Positions 9,775-17,962 of a stretch of 64,000 bases of DNA are shown piece after piece. Both the position numbers and the translations under genes were made by a program. Positions within the stretch are counted from its first letter, which is position 1, and each line of letters opens with the position of its first letter. Source of the stretch: an uncultured Clostridia bacterium (GTDB lineage Bacteria > Bacillota > Clostridia > Lachnospirales > Anaerotignaceae); assembly GCA_944383885.1 (NCBI GenBank), contig CALWRF010000030.1, positions 1 through 64,000 on the forward strand, read 5' to 3'. The notes under the pieces were generated by a model. That model searched no databases. It worked only from the letters and a program-made list of their open reading frames with translations, and was not told where the DNA came from.

Positions 9775-9820
9775 TAAGCTATTTAACACTACATATTGTT
9801 GTTAAATAGCTTATTTTATT
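9775..9820 (+). terminator. Intrinsic terminator of the AEC-DUF1653 operon
   Basis: TAAGCTATTTAAC (9775-9787) pairs perfectly with GTTAAATAGCTTA (9801-9813) around a 13-base loop, followed by TTTTATTTT. Confidence 0.8.
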
Positions 9821-9865
9821 TTAAATGTTATGTAAATTTTAACAAATTGTAAATATTATGTAAAA

Positions 9866-9908
9866 TTAGCACTCAACGCTTGACATGGCTAATAAGAAGT
9901 GCTATTAT
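9866..9908 (+). promoter_or_regulatory. hsp20 promoter with separated CIRCE-type half sites
   Basis: A consensus TTGACA (9880-9885) and TATTAT (9903-9908) with a 17-base spacer form a strong sigma-A promoter. TTAGCACTC (9866-9874), the exact left arm of CIRCE (the HrcA operator), lies directly before the -35. The inverted partner AGTGCTA (9898-9904) overlaps the -10. The TAGCACT and AGTGCTA arms are 24 bases apart, whereas canonical CIRCE has 9 between its arms. HrcA-type control is inferred, not proven. Confidence 0.65.
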
Positions 9909-9928
9909 ATGTCTTGTAAAAAGAAAGA

Positions 9929-9959
9929 GGCTTAAAGGAATAAAAAAAGCCAATTCCTT
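9929..9959 (+). promoter_or_regulatory. Interleaved hairpins in the hsp20 5' leader
   Basis: GGCTT (9929-9933) can pair with AAGCC (9947-9951), and AAGGAAT (9935-9941) with ATTCCTT (9953-9959). The pairs interleave, so they form alternatives, or less likely a pseudoknot, within the first 50 nt of the transcript. Confidence 0.35.
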
Positions 9960-10015
9960 AAATAATAAATTAATTGATTATGTAAAGTATTTAGACACTA
10001 TAGGAGGTATGACTT

Positions 10016-10465
10016 ATGATGATGCCAAGACTTTTTGGAGAAGATTTATTTGATGACTTTATGACACCTTTTGAGAACAGCTTTTTTACAAACCATAATC
10101 CGCTTATGGGCAAAAGGGAACGTAATATGATGAAGACTGATATTAAAGAAAAAGATGAAAACTATGTTCTTGATATGGATCTTCCAGGCTGCAAGAAAGA
10201 AGATGTTTCACTTAAACTTGAAGACGGCTATCTTACAGTAGGCGCTCAGAGAGCTGTTGATAAAGATGAAAAAGATGATAATGGCAACTATATCAGACGT
10301 GAGAGATATTCAGGCAGCTGCCAGAGAAGCTTTTATGTAGGCACAAATGTTCAGGAGAGCGACATTAAAGCTAAGTTTGATTCAGGTATCCTTCATGTTG
10401 AGATTCCTACAGATAAAATGAATAACGCAATTGAAAAGAAAGGCTATATAGCTATTGAGGGCTGA
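10016..10465 (+). CDS. Hsp20 / alpha-crystallin family small heat-shock protein
   Basis: Small heat-shock proteins are ATP-independent holdases that bind unfolding proteins as large oligomers. The 149-residue protein has a short N-terminal arm (MMMPRLFGEDLFDDFM, phenylalanine-rich), then an alpha-crystallin domain from about residue 39 (TDIKEKDENYVLDMDLPGC) to about 137 with VSLKLEDGYLTV, RRERYSGSCQRSFYV and the closing AKFDSGILHVEIP. This is the Hsp18 type common in Clostridia. Three consecutive ATG codons follow an excellent SD (AGGAGG at 10002-10007). The gene is monocistronic, with a CIRCE-like promoter and a strong terminator. Confidence 0.95.
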   Translation: MMMPRLFGEDLFDDFMTPFENSFFTNHNPLMGKRERNMMKTDIKEKDENYVLDMDLPGCKKEDVSLKLEDGYLTVGAQRAVDKDEKDDNGNYIRRERYSGSCQRSFYVGTNVQESDIKAKFDSGILHVEIPTDKMNNAIEKKGYIAIEG

Positions 10466-10514
10466 TAACCGATAAAACAAATAGTTTAAGTTTTAAATAA
10501 TTAAATAACAATTA

Positions 10515-10545
10515 GCCGCCGGATTTTATCCGGCGGCTTTTTTAT
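10515..10545 (+). terminator. Intrinsic terminator of hsp20
   Basis: GCCGCCGGA (10515-10523) and TCCGGCGGC (10529-10537) form a perfect 9-bp GC-rich stem with a five-base loop, followed by a seven-T tract. Confidence 0.95.
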
Positions 10546-10630
10546 TATATTTTAATATTATTTCCCTGCCTTAATATATTCTCCCCTGTAATATTAGCTC
10601 ATTTAATATAACTTATAATCATAGTAAAAA

Positions 10631-10831
10631 ATGTATAAGCCCGTGTGCCGGTACGGCATGGAGCATGGCATTATACAATGCGTTTTATTCCGTCAGCAAA
10701 AGTCCAGCGGCATCGGAATCCTTAAAAATACCGTGCAGGATACCGCGCTTAAACTGGACAGCGCTGAGCTTATCAAAATGATAAAGCAATGGAATATTTT
10801 TGCCAATCAGCTACTCAGTGAAAAATTATAA
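10631..10831 (+). pseudogene. Unrecognised 66-codon open frame, possible gene remnant
   Basis: The frame encodes MYKPVCRYGMEHGIIQ at its start and ends QWNIFANQLLSEKL. There is no SD before the ATG and no promoter or terminator of its own. The segment 10640-10800 is clearly richer in GC than the spacer around it, as coding DNA would be, and the last 35 residues look like an amphipathic helical protein tail. It may be what is left of a larger gene. No family is recognised and no function is proposed. The rest of the spacer between hsp20 and the antiporter gene is AT-rich without features. Confidence 0.25.
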
Positions 10832-10910
10832 ATTGCCTTTATAACTGAAAGCTGTTTTAAATACACTGAATTTTTATTAAAATGCATAAAATAATATTAT
10901 TTTATTAATT

Positions 10911-12515
10911 TCATGCGGCGTTCTTTTTTGACTCGGCGAAAACAAGGATATCGCCGGAAAGAATTATTGTGTTTCCTGTAGGTATTATAGTGTCAAGACC
11001 GCGTTTTATCAATATAACAAGCTTGCCGTCAGGCTTTGACACTTTATAAAGAGGCATATTGGCGATTTTATCATTGCGACCAATGACCTTTTCATAAACA
11101 TGTATGTTTTCCCTGTCTTCAAATGCCCTTGCGGATAAAACAAGTGTATCGCCGGCAAGGAGTTTTGTACTTCCGTTAGGCACAATAGTTGCGTTATCAC
11201 GAATAATCATAACAATAAGTAAATCTGTAGGAAGCGCAAGTTCGCTCAATGTGCGGCCGCACCATGAATGGGCGTTGTTTATAAGTACTTTAATAAAATC
11301 AATATCACTTTCTTCTTCATAGTCGTTGAATGTTTTGCTTACGTCCGCGTTTTCATCTATCATTGAAAGCTTGGAAGAAACCCATGGAAGAAGTGTGCCC
11401 TGTATGGATATTGATAATAAAACTATGCAGAATACCAAATTAAATAAGTTGTAAGTAGTTCCTGCGCCCTTGATTACAGCTGAAATAGCAAAAACTATTG
11501 ACGCAACACCCCTGAGACCTGCCCATGATACAACAGTAAACTGGCTTAAAGACCTTCTGAAAGGCAGGAGCAGCACTCCTACAACAATAGGTCTTGCTAT
11601 CAATGTTAAAAATACCATAATACAAAGCGCCGGAAGCAGAACTGACGGCAGATTTACAGGTGTTACCAAAAGTCCTAATAAAAAGAAGATTATAACCTGA
11701 GCTATATCGGTTACCACATCAAAAAAGTGCACCATATATTTTTTTTGCGCAAGCTCAGTGTTTCCAAGATATATACCGCATAAATAAACGCTTAAATATC
11801 CGTTTCCGTCAAACATTGATGGAAGCGCGTATGAAACAAGTATAATGCCGAATAAAAATACTGTCCTGCTCTGCTGCGATTCAAAAAAGTTTTTTCCCAA
11901 GAACCAAACAGCTAATTTTGCGATTATCAGACCGCTTAATATGCCAAGAGCAATCTGCTTAAAAAGCAGTGTGGCTATTGATACATCTTCTCCATACATA
12001 ATTGCAAGCACAACTGTAGTCAGCATGTATGACATAGGGTCGTTTGAGCCGGATTCTACTTCCAAAAGTGAGTCAGTGTGATATTTTAATGCCAGCTTTT
12101 TTGAACGGAGTATGTTGAAAACTGATGCGGCGTCAGTAGAAGAAATAACAGAGCCTATTAAAAGGCTTTCAAGCAGTGGAAGTTTTAAAACAAAATGCGC
12201 AAATATACCTACAACACCTGCCGTACCTGCAACGCCTAATGTTGAAAGCAGTACGGAAGGAAGTACAACCGGACGGGCTGCCTGTAAATTAGTGCCAAAT
12301 CCGCCGTAAAACATAATAAATATTAAACTTGCCGAACAGATAGTATTTACAATTTCATAATCGTTAAAAGATATGTGCAGCGGTCCGTTTTCGCCAAAGC
12401 ACATGCCCAAGGCAATAAATACTATAAGCGACGGGATTGGAAGTTTATCCAAAAACTTGTTCATTAGTATACAAATTAAAATAGCTGCTCCTATGAGCAA
12501 AAGTCCTGCGTTCAT
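10911..12515 (-). CDS. CPA1-type potassium (or sodium)/proton antiporter with C-terminal RCK_C domains
   Basis: A 534-residue protein with about 12 membrane helices to roughly residue 390: AILICILMNKFLDKLPIPSL at the start and the transport-site region ISSTDAASVFNILRS and LEVESGSNDPMSYML, where conserved aspartates bind the cation. The soluble tail, about residues 400-534, holds two RCK_C/TrkA-C-like repeats, LPTDLLIVMIIRDNATIVPNG and LVILIKRGLDTIIPTGNTI, each ending in a GD-x-LV strand. This is the CvrA/NhaP2 architecture, in which RCK_C often senses nucleotides, including c-di-AMP in Firmicutes. A c-di-AMP phosphodiesterase, PgpH, is encoded at 58.8 kb, so regulation by c-di-AMP is a fair guess but not shown. 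Single-gene transcript on the minus strand. Confidence 0.88.
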   Translation of the reverse strand: MNAGLLLIGAAILICILMNKFLDKLPIPSLIVFIALGMCFGENGPLHISFNDYEIVNTICSASLIFIMFYGGFGTNLQAARPVVLPSVLLSTLGVAGTAGVVGIFAHFVLKLPLLESLLIGSVISSTDAASVFNILRSKKLALKYHTDSLLEVESGSNDPMSYMLTTVVLAIMYGEDVSIATLLFKQIALGILSGLIIAKLAVWFLGKNFFESQQSRTVFLFGIILVSYALPSMFDGNGYLSVYLCGIYLGNTELAQKKYMVHFFDVVTDIAQVIIFFLLGLLVTPVNLPSVLLPALCIMVFLTLIARPIVVGVLLLPFRRSLSQFTVVSWAGLRGVASIVFAISAVIKGAGTTYNLFNLVFCIVLLSISIQGTLLPWVSSKLSMIDENADVSKTFNDYEEESDIDFIKVLINNAHSWCGRTLSELALPTDLLIVMIIRDNATIVPNGSTKLLAGDTLVLSARAFEDRENIHVYEKVIGRNDKIANMPLYKVSKPDGKLVILIKRGLDTIIPTGNTIILSGDILVFAESKKNAA

Positions 12516-12713
12516 CGCCTGCCCCCTTAATACTTAAAATTCTCTTATACTGTACATAACATTATTTGATATAATATAATAGTAATACATAATAATTTTT
12601 GCCGTCAAGTTATAAAATAATTAATAATTATAATAAACAATAATTATTAATATTCAATAAATTTTATTACAATAAAAAATTAAATTTACAGTTTTTACTT
12701 TACATAAAATCTA

Positions 12714-12742
12714 TTGACATAAATATTTTTAAATATTATAAT
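12714..12742 (+). promoter_or_regulatory. Perfect-consensus sigma-A promoter before yitT
   Basis: TTGACA (12714-12719), exactly 17 bases, then TATAAT (12737-12742), the best match to consensus in the window. Transcription should start near 12749, immediately before a strong hairpin. Confidence 0.85.
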
Positions 12743-12763
12743 TATCATATACTAAAAGAGCAG

Positions 12764-12810
12764 GACGTTTGCGAATCATAAAAATATATGATTTGTAAGC
12801 GTCTTTTTTT
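12764..12810 (+). terminator. Leader terminator between the promoter and yitT (attenuator or small-RNA end)
   Basis: Arms 12764-12780 and 12787-12803 pair over all 17 positions (14 Watson-Crick, three G-U) around AAAATA and run into seven Ts (12804-12810). It lies only about 15 nt after the predicted transcription start and 33 bases before the yitT start. Most transcripts would therefore end as a roughly 60-nt RNA unless read-through is regulated. No known riboswitch fold fits the few bases before the stem. Confidence 0.75.
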
Positions 12811-12842
12811 GTCTTAAAAATTAAGGAAGGAGATGTTTTAAT

Positions 12843-13688
12843 ATGAAAAACAGAGAGCTGCTGTTAGATATGTTATGGGAAGTTTTGGGAAGCGCGCTTA
12901 TAGCTTGTGCAATTTATAACTTTGCGGTATACGCCGGATTCCCAATGACTGGGTTTTCGGGCATAGCGCTTATATTTTACAGGCTTTTTAATCTTCCTGT
13001 AGGTCTTACAACTATAATTTTAAATATTCCTGTTGCGGTGCTGTGTTACAGGCTCATAGGCAGTGAGTTTATGGTAAAATCAATACGCTGCATGGTTATA
13101 TCATCTCTTTTTATAGACTATATAGCTCCGGCATTTCCTGTATACACCGGAAGCAGAATGTTAGCCGCTGTATCAGCCGGCGTTTTAGGAGGAATGGGGT
13201 ATGCTGTGATTTACGCAAGGAAATCGTCTACAGGCGGCTCCGACTTTATAATAATGGCAGTTAAGGCGTTAAAGCCGCATATAAAACTCGGCACAATAGC
13301 GTTTCTTTCGGATATAGGTATAATACTTGCCGGCGGAATTATATTTAAAGATATTGACGGCATAATATACGGAATGATTATTAATTTCCTTTTTGCCGTT
13401 ATGGTTGACAAAACAATGAATATGCTTAACTCAAAAAAAGTCGGGTTTGTGGTAACAGAAAACGGCGAAGAGCTTTGTGATGCCATAAACAGCTGTTCCG
13501 GCAGGGGCTCTACAATACTTTACGGCAGGGGAGGGTATAAAAAAGGTGAAAAACAGGTTGTTCTTGTAGCCTGCAGCGATAAAGAAATGACAGATATAGA
13601 AAAACAGGTTAAAAACACGGACTGCCGGTCTTTTATGATTGTTATGGATTCATCTGAGGTGCATGGAGAAGGATTCAGAGTGATTTAG
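12843..13688 (+). CDS. YitT family membrane protein (DUF161 / DUF2179)
   Basis: The 281-residue protein has five to six membrane helices in its first two-thirds, including the family glycine-rich stretch GFPMTGFSGIALI and RKSSTGGSDFIIMAVK. A soluble DUF2179 domain follows from about residue 200, marked by GRGSTILYGRGGYKKGEKQV and ending in SSEVHGEGFRVI. YitT proteins are universal in Firmicutes but their substrate is unknown. SD GGAAGGAG precedes the ATG. Expression is likely controlled by the terminator in its leader. A terminator-like hairpin lies about 110 bases downstream. Confidence 0.9.
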   Translation: MKNRELLLDMLWEVLGSALIACAIYNFAVYAGFPMTGFSGIALIFYRLFNLPVGLTTIILNIPVAVLCYRLIGSEFMVKSIRCMVISSLFIDYIAPAFPVYTGSRMLAAVSAGVLGGMGYAVIYARKSSTGGSDFIIMAVKALKPHIKLGTIAFLSDIGIILAGGIIFKDIDGIIYGMIINFLFAVMVDKTMNMLNSKKVGFVVTENGEELCDAINSCSGRGSTILYGRGGYKKGEKQVVLVACSDKEMTDIEKQVKNTDCRSFMIVMDSSEVHGEGFRVI

Positions 13689-13798
13689 CGTTAAAAAATA
13701 TATGTGTTTTAAAGCGGAATTTTATTTAAGCATATTGTTTCACAAATGATTTTAATAAAATTTATTGCTGAAATATGCTGATTGATTTTATTATCCGT

Positions 13799-13836
13799 GG
13801 CAAAAGCGGCATGGCTTGAAGTATTGCCGTTTTTTG
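13799..13836 (+). terminator. Terminator-like hairpin downstream of yitT
   Basis: A GCGGCA / TTGCCGT stem with flanking A and T runs (GGCAAAAGCGGC paired with GCCGTTTTTTGC, with bulges) ends in a six-T tract. It sits 110 bases past the stop, in a 450-base spacer that is otherwise AT-rich and without a gene. Confidence 0.55.
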
Positions 13837-14040
13837 CTCTCTTATGTTTTTTATAGACCGTATGAAGAAAAATTATATTTTAGGTTAATTAAAAATAAGT
13901 TTAAATGTTATTTTTTAAATATGATATATTTATATTCTTTAGTTTTGAATACGCAGTTTACAGCAGGAAAAAATTAGACATGTTATGGATAATTTAATAA
14001 TAATGCAGAATAAGGCAGATGTTTATTATAAACAAACCTA

Positions 14041-14070
14041 TTGAAAGATACCCTAAAAAGGATATATACT
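14041..14070 (+). promoter_or_regulatory. Probable promoter of the lepB-tmk-holB cluster
   Basis: TTGAAA (14041-14046), an 18-base spacer and TATACT (14065-14070) lie 70 bases before lepB. The six genes to rsmI follow with short gaps or overlaps and could all be read from here. Confidence 0.55.
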
Positions 14071-14138
14071 ATTATAATATAGGTTTATTGTTATATATCA
14101 TATTTAATGATTTTACTGCCTTTGGGAGCTGAACTAAT

Positions 14139-14642
14139 TTGAAAAAAGACTTGATAATTAAACTTTCAGGAGAGCTTTTTGAGGCGGCTGTCATAGTGCT
14201 TATACTGTATTATGTTATTTTCCCTGTAAAAATAACGGGCAACTCAATGCTTGAAACTTTGCAAAACGGCGACAGAGTGCTTATAAGCCGCGCGGCTGCG
14301 TACTTGAATTTATACGGCAAAAATGACATTGTTATTATGGAATATAATAACGGAACTGAGGATATTGAAATAGTTAAACGGATAGCCGCCGTTGGAGGCG
14401 ATACCGTATCAATAAAAGACGGTGCTTTATACATAAACGGCAATTTAATTGATGGCTATAAATGCAGCGTCACAGAAAACTCAGAGTTTACTTTAGAGGA
14501 AAACCAGTTTTATGTCCTTGGAGATAACGCTGACGAAAGTATCGACAGCCGGTATTTTGGTCCTGTAACAAAAAGCAGTGTAAAAGGTCTTGTGCTGCTT
14601 AGGATTTATCCTTTTGACCAAATACATTTTTTAAAGGGCTGA
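14139..14642 (+). CDS. lepB: Signal peptidase I
   Basis: This membrane serine protease removes signal peptides from secreted proteins. The 167-residue protein is the compact Gram-positive form, with one N-terminal membrane helix (residues 13-30). The catalytic Ser36 lies in GNSMLETL, the general-base Lys80 in VKRIAAVGGD, and the conserved GDNADESIDSRYFGPV box lies near the C-terminus. The start is TTG with SD GGGAGCT eight bases upstream. It sits 24 bases before tmk. A signal peptidase in front of tmk is not the Bacillus arrangement, but the tight spacing suggests co-expression. Confidence 0.93.
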   Translation: MKKDLIIKLSGELFEAAVIVLILYYVIFPVKITGNSMLETLQNGDRVLISRAAAYLNLYGKNDIVIMEYNNGTEDIEIVKRIAAVGGDTVSIKDGALYINGNLIDGYKCSVTENSEFTLEENQFYVLGDNADESIDSRYFGPVTKSSVKGLVLLRIYPFDQIHFLKG

Positions 14643-14666
14643 TTAAAATACGAAAGGTTTTATAAT

Positions 14667-15302
14667 ATGGATAAAAGAGGGAAGTTTATAACTGTAGAAG
14701 GAACTGACGGCTCAGGCAAAAGCACACAGCTTGAGCTTTTAAAAGAATATTTTGCGCATAAAGGAACAGCCGCAGTTTTTGTAAGGGACCCGGGCTCAAC
14801 ATCAATAGGTGAAAAAATACGTTCTGTAATACTTGACGCTCAAAATGCTGATATGAGTGACGAAACAGAAGCGCTGTTATATGCCGCGTGCCGTATTCAG
14901 CTTGTAAACGAGGTAATACTGCCAAAGCTTGAAATGGGCGTAAATGTAATATGCGACAGGTTTGTGGATTCCAGCATTGCATATCAGGGCTTTGCAAGAG
15001 GTTTGGGACAGGAAAAAATAGAGCTTATAAACAGCTTCGCCTTGGAAAAATGCGCGCCTGATTTAACTATATTTTTTAATATTCCGCCTGAAAAGGGGAT
15101 ACTGAGAAAAAACAGCCAAAAAGAACTGGACAGAATAGAAAAGGAATCGCTTAACTTCCATAAAAAAGTATATAGCGGATACTTGAGCCTGTTAAACGCG
15201 TATCCCCAGAGAATACGCTCAATAGACGCGTCGCTTTCAGTTGATGAAGTGTTTAATAATGTTAAGAATATTATTGAAGCCATGGGGTGGTGGCATGCCT
15301 GA
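14667..15302 (+). CDS. tmk: Thymidylate kinase
   Basis: It phosphorylates dTMP to dTDP with ATP for DNA synthesis. The P-loop is GTDGSGKST (residues 12-20). The substrate-binding DRF segment reads CDRFVDSSIAYQGFARGLG. The usual REPGGT loop appears as RDPGST, so the phosphate-clamp arginine is kept but the neighbouring glutamate is an aspartate and one glycine a serine, a mild deviation. 211 residues is a normal length. The stop overlaps the holB start by 8 bases, which indicates translational coupling. Confidence 0.96.
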   Translation: MDKRGKFITVEGTDGSGKSTQLELLKEYFAHKGTAAVFVRDPGSTSIGEKIRSVILDAQNADMSDETEALLYAACRIQLVNEVILPKLEMGVNVICDRFVDSSIAYQGFARGLGQEKIELINSFALEKCAPDLTIFFNIPPEKGILRKNSQKELDRIEKESLNFHKKVYSGYLSLLNAYPQRIRSIDASLSVDEVFNNVKNIIEAMGWWHA

Positions 15303-16284
15303 TTTTAAAGATGTAGCAGGTCATGAAAGGATAGTAAACAGCCTTAAGGAAAGCATTAAAGGCAGTATGGTATCCCACGCGTATATTTTCAGCGGACTTA
15401 AAGGCTCAGGCAAAAAACTTATTGCAGACGCCTTTGCCAAAGCTTTAAACTGCCAGGATATGCAAAACGGGGAAAGCTGCGGCAAATGCCATTCCTGCCT
15501 ACAGTTTGAAAGCCGGAATAATCCCGATGTGTTTTATGTAAAAGCTTCCAAAACAAAGAGCATAAGCGTAGATGACATAAGGGAGCAGGTAGTGGAAAAA
15601 ATTAAAATAAAGCCTTACATCTATAAGTATAAAATATTTATTATAGATAAAGCCGATACGCTTACTGTTCAGGCTCAGAACGCCCTGCTTAAAACATTAG
15701 AGGAGCCGCCGGAATATGCTGTTATAATGCTTTTAACCCAAAATATAGAAAGCTTCCTGCCCACAGTTCTTTCACGCTGCGTTGTAATGAAGCTGCGCCC
15801 TATAAGCGCTGATAAAATAAAGGAATATATCATGGCTTTTAAAGGCTTAAATGAAGCGGACGCCGGATTTTATTCCCAGTACTGCGGAGGAAGCATAGGC
15901 GAGGCGCTTCATCTTTCAGAAGATGAGGAGTTTTATGCCATGCGGCAGGATGTTATAGGCTGCCTTAATAAATTAGACAGCCTTGATACGGCTTCTGTAA
16001 TGCTTATGGCAAAGGATATTGAAAAGTATAAGCAATATACTGAGCTTTTCGATATAATGTATATGTTCTACAGAGATGTGCTCTGTTACAAAGTACTAAA
16101 AGATGAAAACAGGATAATAGAAAAAGACAAAACAGAAGATATTAAAAGACAGGCAAAAATACTTGATGAAAAAGTAATTTCAAGACGCCTTGAGGCGGTA
16201 ATTAATGTAAAAAAGCAGTTAAAGCAGAATACGCCTTTTCAGCTGTCTGTGGAAGTGCTTTTTATTAATATGAAGGAGAACTGA
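15295..16284 (+). CDS. holB: DNA polymerase III subunit delta'
   Basis: Delta' is part of the clamp loader that places the sliding clamp on DNA. The frame is open from 15241, but ATG 15295, inside the end of tmk and preceded by GGGGTGG, gives the standard N-terminus MPDFKDVAGHERIV and 329 residues. The zinc module Cys53, Cys62, Cys65, Cys68 and the LLKTLEEPPE and LSRC motifs (sensor/SRC) are present. The P-loop reads GLKGSGKK, with Lys instead of Thr/Ser, and Walker B reads IIDKAD. This fits delta' as the ATPase-inactive stator. The ricT gene follows after one base. Confidence 0.93.
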   Translation: MPDFKDVAGHERIVNSLKESIKGSMVSHAYIFSGLKGSGKKLIADAFAKALNCQDMQNGESCGKCHSCLQFESRNNPDVFYVKASKTKSISVDDIREQVVEKIKIKPYIYKYKIFIIDKADTLTVQAQNALLKTLEEPPEYAVIMLLTQNIESFLPTVLSRCVVMKLRPISADKIKEYIMAFKGLNEADAGFYSQYCGGSIGEALHLSEDEEFYAMRQDVIGCLNKLDSLDTASVMLMAKDIEKYKQYTELFDIMYMFYRDVLCYKVLKDENRIIEKDKTEDIKRQAKILDEKVISRRLEAVINVKKQLKQNTPFQLSVEVLFINMKEN

Positions 16285-16285
16285 A

Positions 16286-17182
16286 ATGACTGAGGTAGTT
16301 GGTATTAGGTTTAAAAAAGCCGGTAAGGTTTATTATTTCGACCCTGACGGAAATATATTTGAAGACGGAAGCTATGCTATTGTTGAAACAGCAAGAGGCG
16401 TTGAATACGGACAGGTTGTTAAAAAGAACATGTTTGTTGAGGATTCAGAAGTTTTTCAGCCGCTTAAAAAAGTAATAAGACTGGCAACGGAAGATGACGC
16501 GCTCCAGCAGGCGGAAGACAGGGAAAAAGAAAAAGAAGCTTTTTCAATATGCGAAGAAAAAATAGCAAAGCACGGTCTTGACATGAAGCTTATTGACGTT
16601 GAAATTACGTTTGACCATAACAAGCTTATTTTCTATTTTACATCAGACGGGCGTGTGGACTTTAGGGAGCTTGTAAAAGAGCTGGCTTCAATATTCAGGA
16701 CAAGGATAGAATTAAGGCAGATAGGTGTTAGAGATGAGGCTAAAATGCTTAACGGTATAGGAATTTGCGGCAGAACACTTTGCTGCGCCACGTTTTTAGG
16801 CGATTTCTACCCGGTTTCAATTAAAATGGCAAAAGAGCAGAATCTTTCATTAAACCCTACCAAAATAAGCGGTATATGCGGCAGGCTTATGTGCTGCCTT
16901 AAATACGAGGAAGAAGCTTATGAGGAGCTTAATAAAAACATGCCCGACGTAGGGGATATTATATCTACGCCTGACGGAACAGGCGAAATTCTTTCTGTAA
17001 ATGTTTTAATGCAGAATGTAAAAGCCGCAGTTAAAAAACACGAAAACGACGCGCCTACTATTAATTACTATGCAGTAAAAGAAATTGAAGTAATTAAAGC
17101 TAAAAAACAAAAGTCCAGTAACGGGCATGATAAAAAGAATGATGATGACTATATTAGTGATGAGGAACTGAATTTGGAATGA
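16286..17182 (+). CDS. ricT: RicT / YaaT-type PSP1 domain protein
   Basis: The PSP1 protein RicT (YaaT in Bacillus subtilis) is a subunit of the Ric (Y) complex that activates mRNA maturation by RNase Y and supports sporulation and competence there. The 298-residue sequence starts VVGIRFKKAGKVYYFDP and has the cysteine set C161, C166, C167 and C198, C203, C204 in GICGRTLCCATFLGDF and GICGRLMCCLKYE, which in the family binds an iron-sulfur cluster. The tail is charged and probably disordered. The position next to holB is conserved in Firmicutes. No RicA or RicF gene is in the window. Confidence 0.92.
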   Translation: MTEVVGIRFKKAGKVYYFDPDGNIFEDGSYAIVETARGVEYGQVVKKNMFVEDSEVFQPLKKVIRLATEDDALQQAEDREKEKEAFSICEEKIAKHGLDMKLIDVEITFDHNKLIFYFTSDGRVDFRELVKELASIFRTRIELRQIGVRDEAKMLNGIGICGRTLCCATFLGDFYPVSIKMAKEQNLSLNPTKISGICGRLMCCLKYEEEAYEELNKNMPDVGDIISTPDGTGEILSVNVLMQNVKAAVKKHENDAPTINYYAVKEIEVIKAKKQKSSNGHDKKNDDDYISDEELNLE

Positions 17183-17191
17183 TTGATAATT

Positions 17192-17929
17192 ATGGATGTT
17201 GAAATAAAGGATTATGAAAGAGTCGATGATTTGCACCGCAACGGTTATCTTCTGATTCAAGACCCAAAAAGGTTTTGTTTCGGCGTAGACGCCGTTTTGC
17301 TAAGTGGTTTTGCAGCAGCGAAGAAAGGCGATAATGTGCTTGATTTAGGCACGGGGACAGGTGTTATACCTATACTTATGAGCGCTAAAACTAAGGCAGC
17401 GCATTTTTCGGCATTGGAGATACAGCCGGAAAGTGCCGAAATGGCGCGCCGCAGCGTGCTCCTTAATGATTTGCAGGACAAAATTGATATAGTTGAAGGC
17501 GACATAAAAAAGGCGGCTGAAATATTTAAGCCGTCATATTTTGATGTAATAACAACAAATCCGCCATATATGAATTTTGAAGGCGGAATTAAAAACAGTT
17601 TTGACCCCAAAACCATAGCGCGCCATGAAGTTTTATGTTCCCTTGACGATATAGCCTCAGCGGCGCAGAAACTTTTAAAATTCGGCGGGCATTTTTATAT
17701 GGTTCACCGTCCGCACAGGCTTACGGATATTATGTGCACATTAAGGGAACACAAAATAGAACCAAAAAAGATACGCTTTGTACAGCCTTATGCCAGCCGT
17801 GAGCCTAATATGGTTCTTGTGGAAGGCGTAAGGAGCGGAAAGCCAATGGTTAAAGTTATGCCGACACTTGTTATATATAAAGACGACGGCACATATACAG
17901 ATGAAATAATTGATATTTACTACAACTGA
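17192..17929 (+). CDS. tRNA1(Val) adenine-N6 methyltransferase, TrmN6 / YabB family
   Basis: A class I SAM-dependent methyltransferase of about 245 residues: motif I is VLDLGTGTGVIPILM and motif IV is TTNPPYMNF, the NPPY tetrad of N6-adenine methylases. The early RFCFGVDAVLLSGFA is typical of TrmN6/YabB, which modifies A37 of valine tRNA in Escherichia coli. A TTG at 17183 touches the ricT stop. ATG 17192 gives a more usual N-terminus and is preferred, although its SD is weak, as expected for coupled translation. The place between ricT and rsmI matches yabB in Bacillus; the neighbouring yabA and GIY-YIG gene are missing. Confidence 0.85.
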   Translation: MDVEIKDYERVDDLHRNGYLLIQDPKRFCFGVDAVLLSGFAAAKKGDNVLDLGTGTGVIPILMSAKTKAAHFSALEIQPESAEMARRSVLLNDLQDKIDIVEGDIKKAAEIFKPSYFDVITTNPPYMNFEGGIKNSFDPKTIARHEVLCSLDDIASAAQKLLKFGGHFYMVHRPHRLTDIMCTLREHKIEPKKIRFVQPYASREPNMVLVEGVRSGKPMVKVMPTLVIYKDDGTYTDEIIDIYYN

Positions 17930-17962
17930 CATACCCATAGGCATAAAGGGGAGAATTTAATT

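Noticed and set aside
9929-9959. True H-type pseudoknot in the hsp20 leader
   Set aside because: Only one base would span the 5-bp stem in loop 3, which is sterically unlikely; alternative hairpins fit better.
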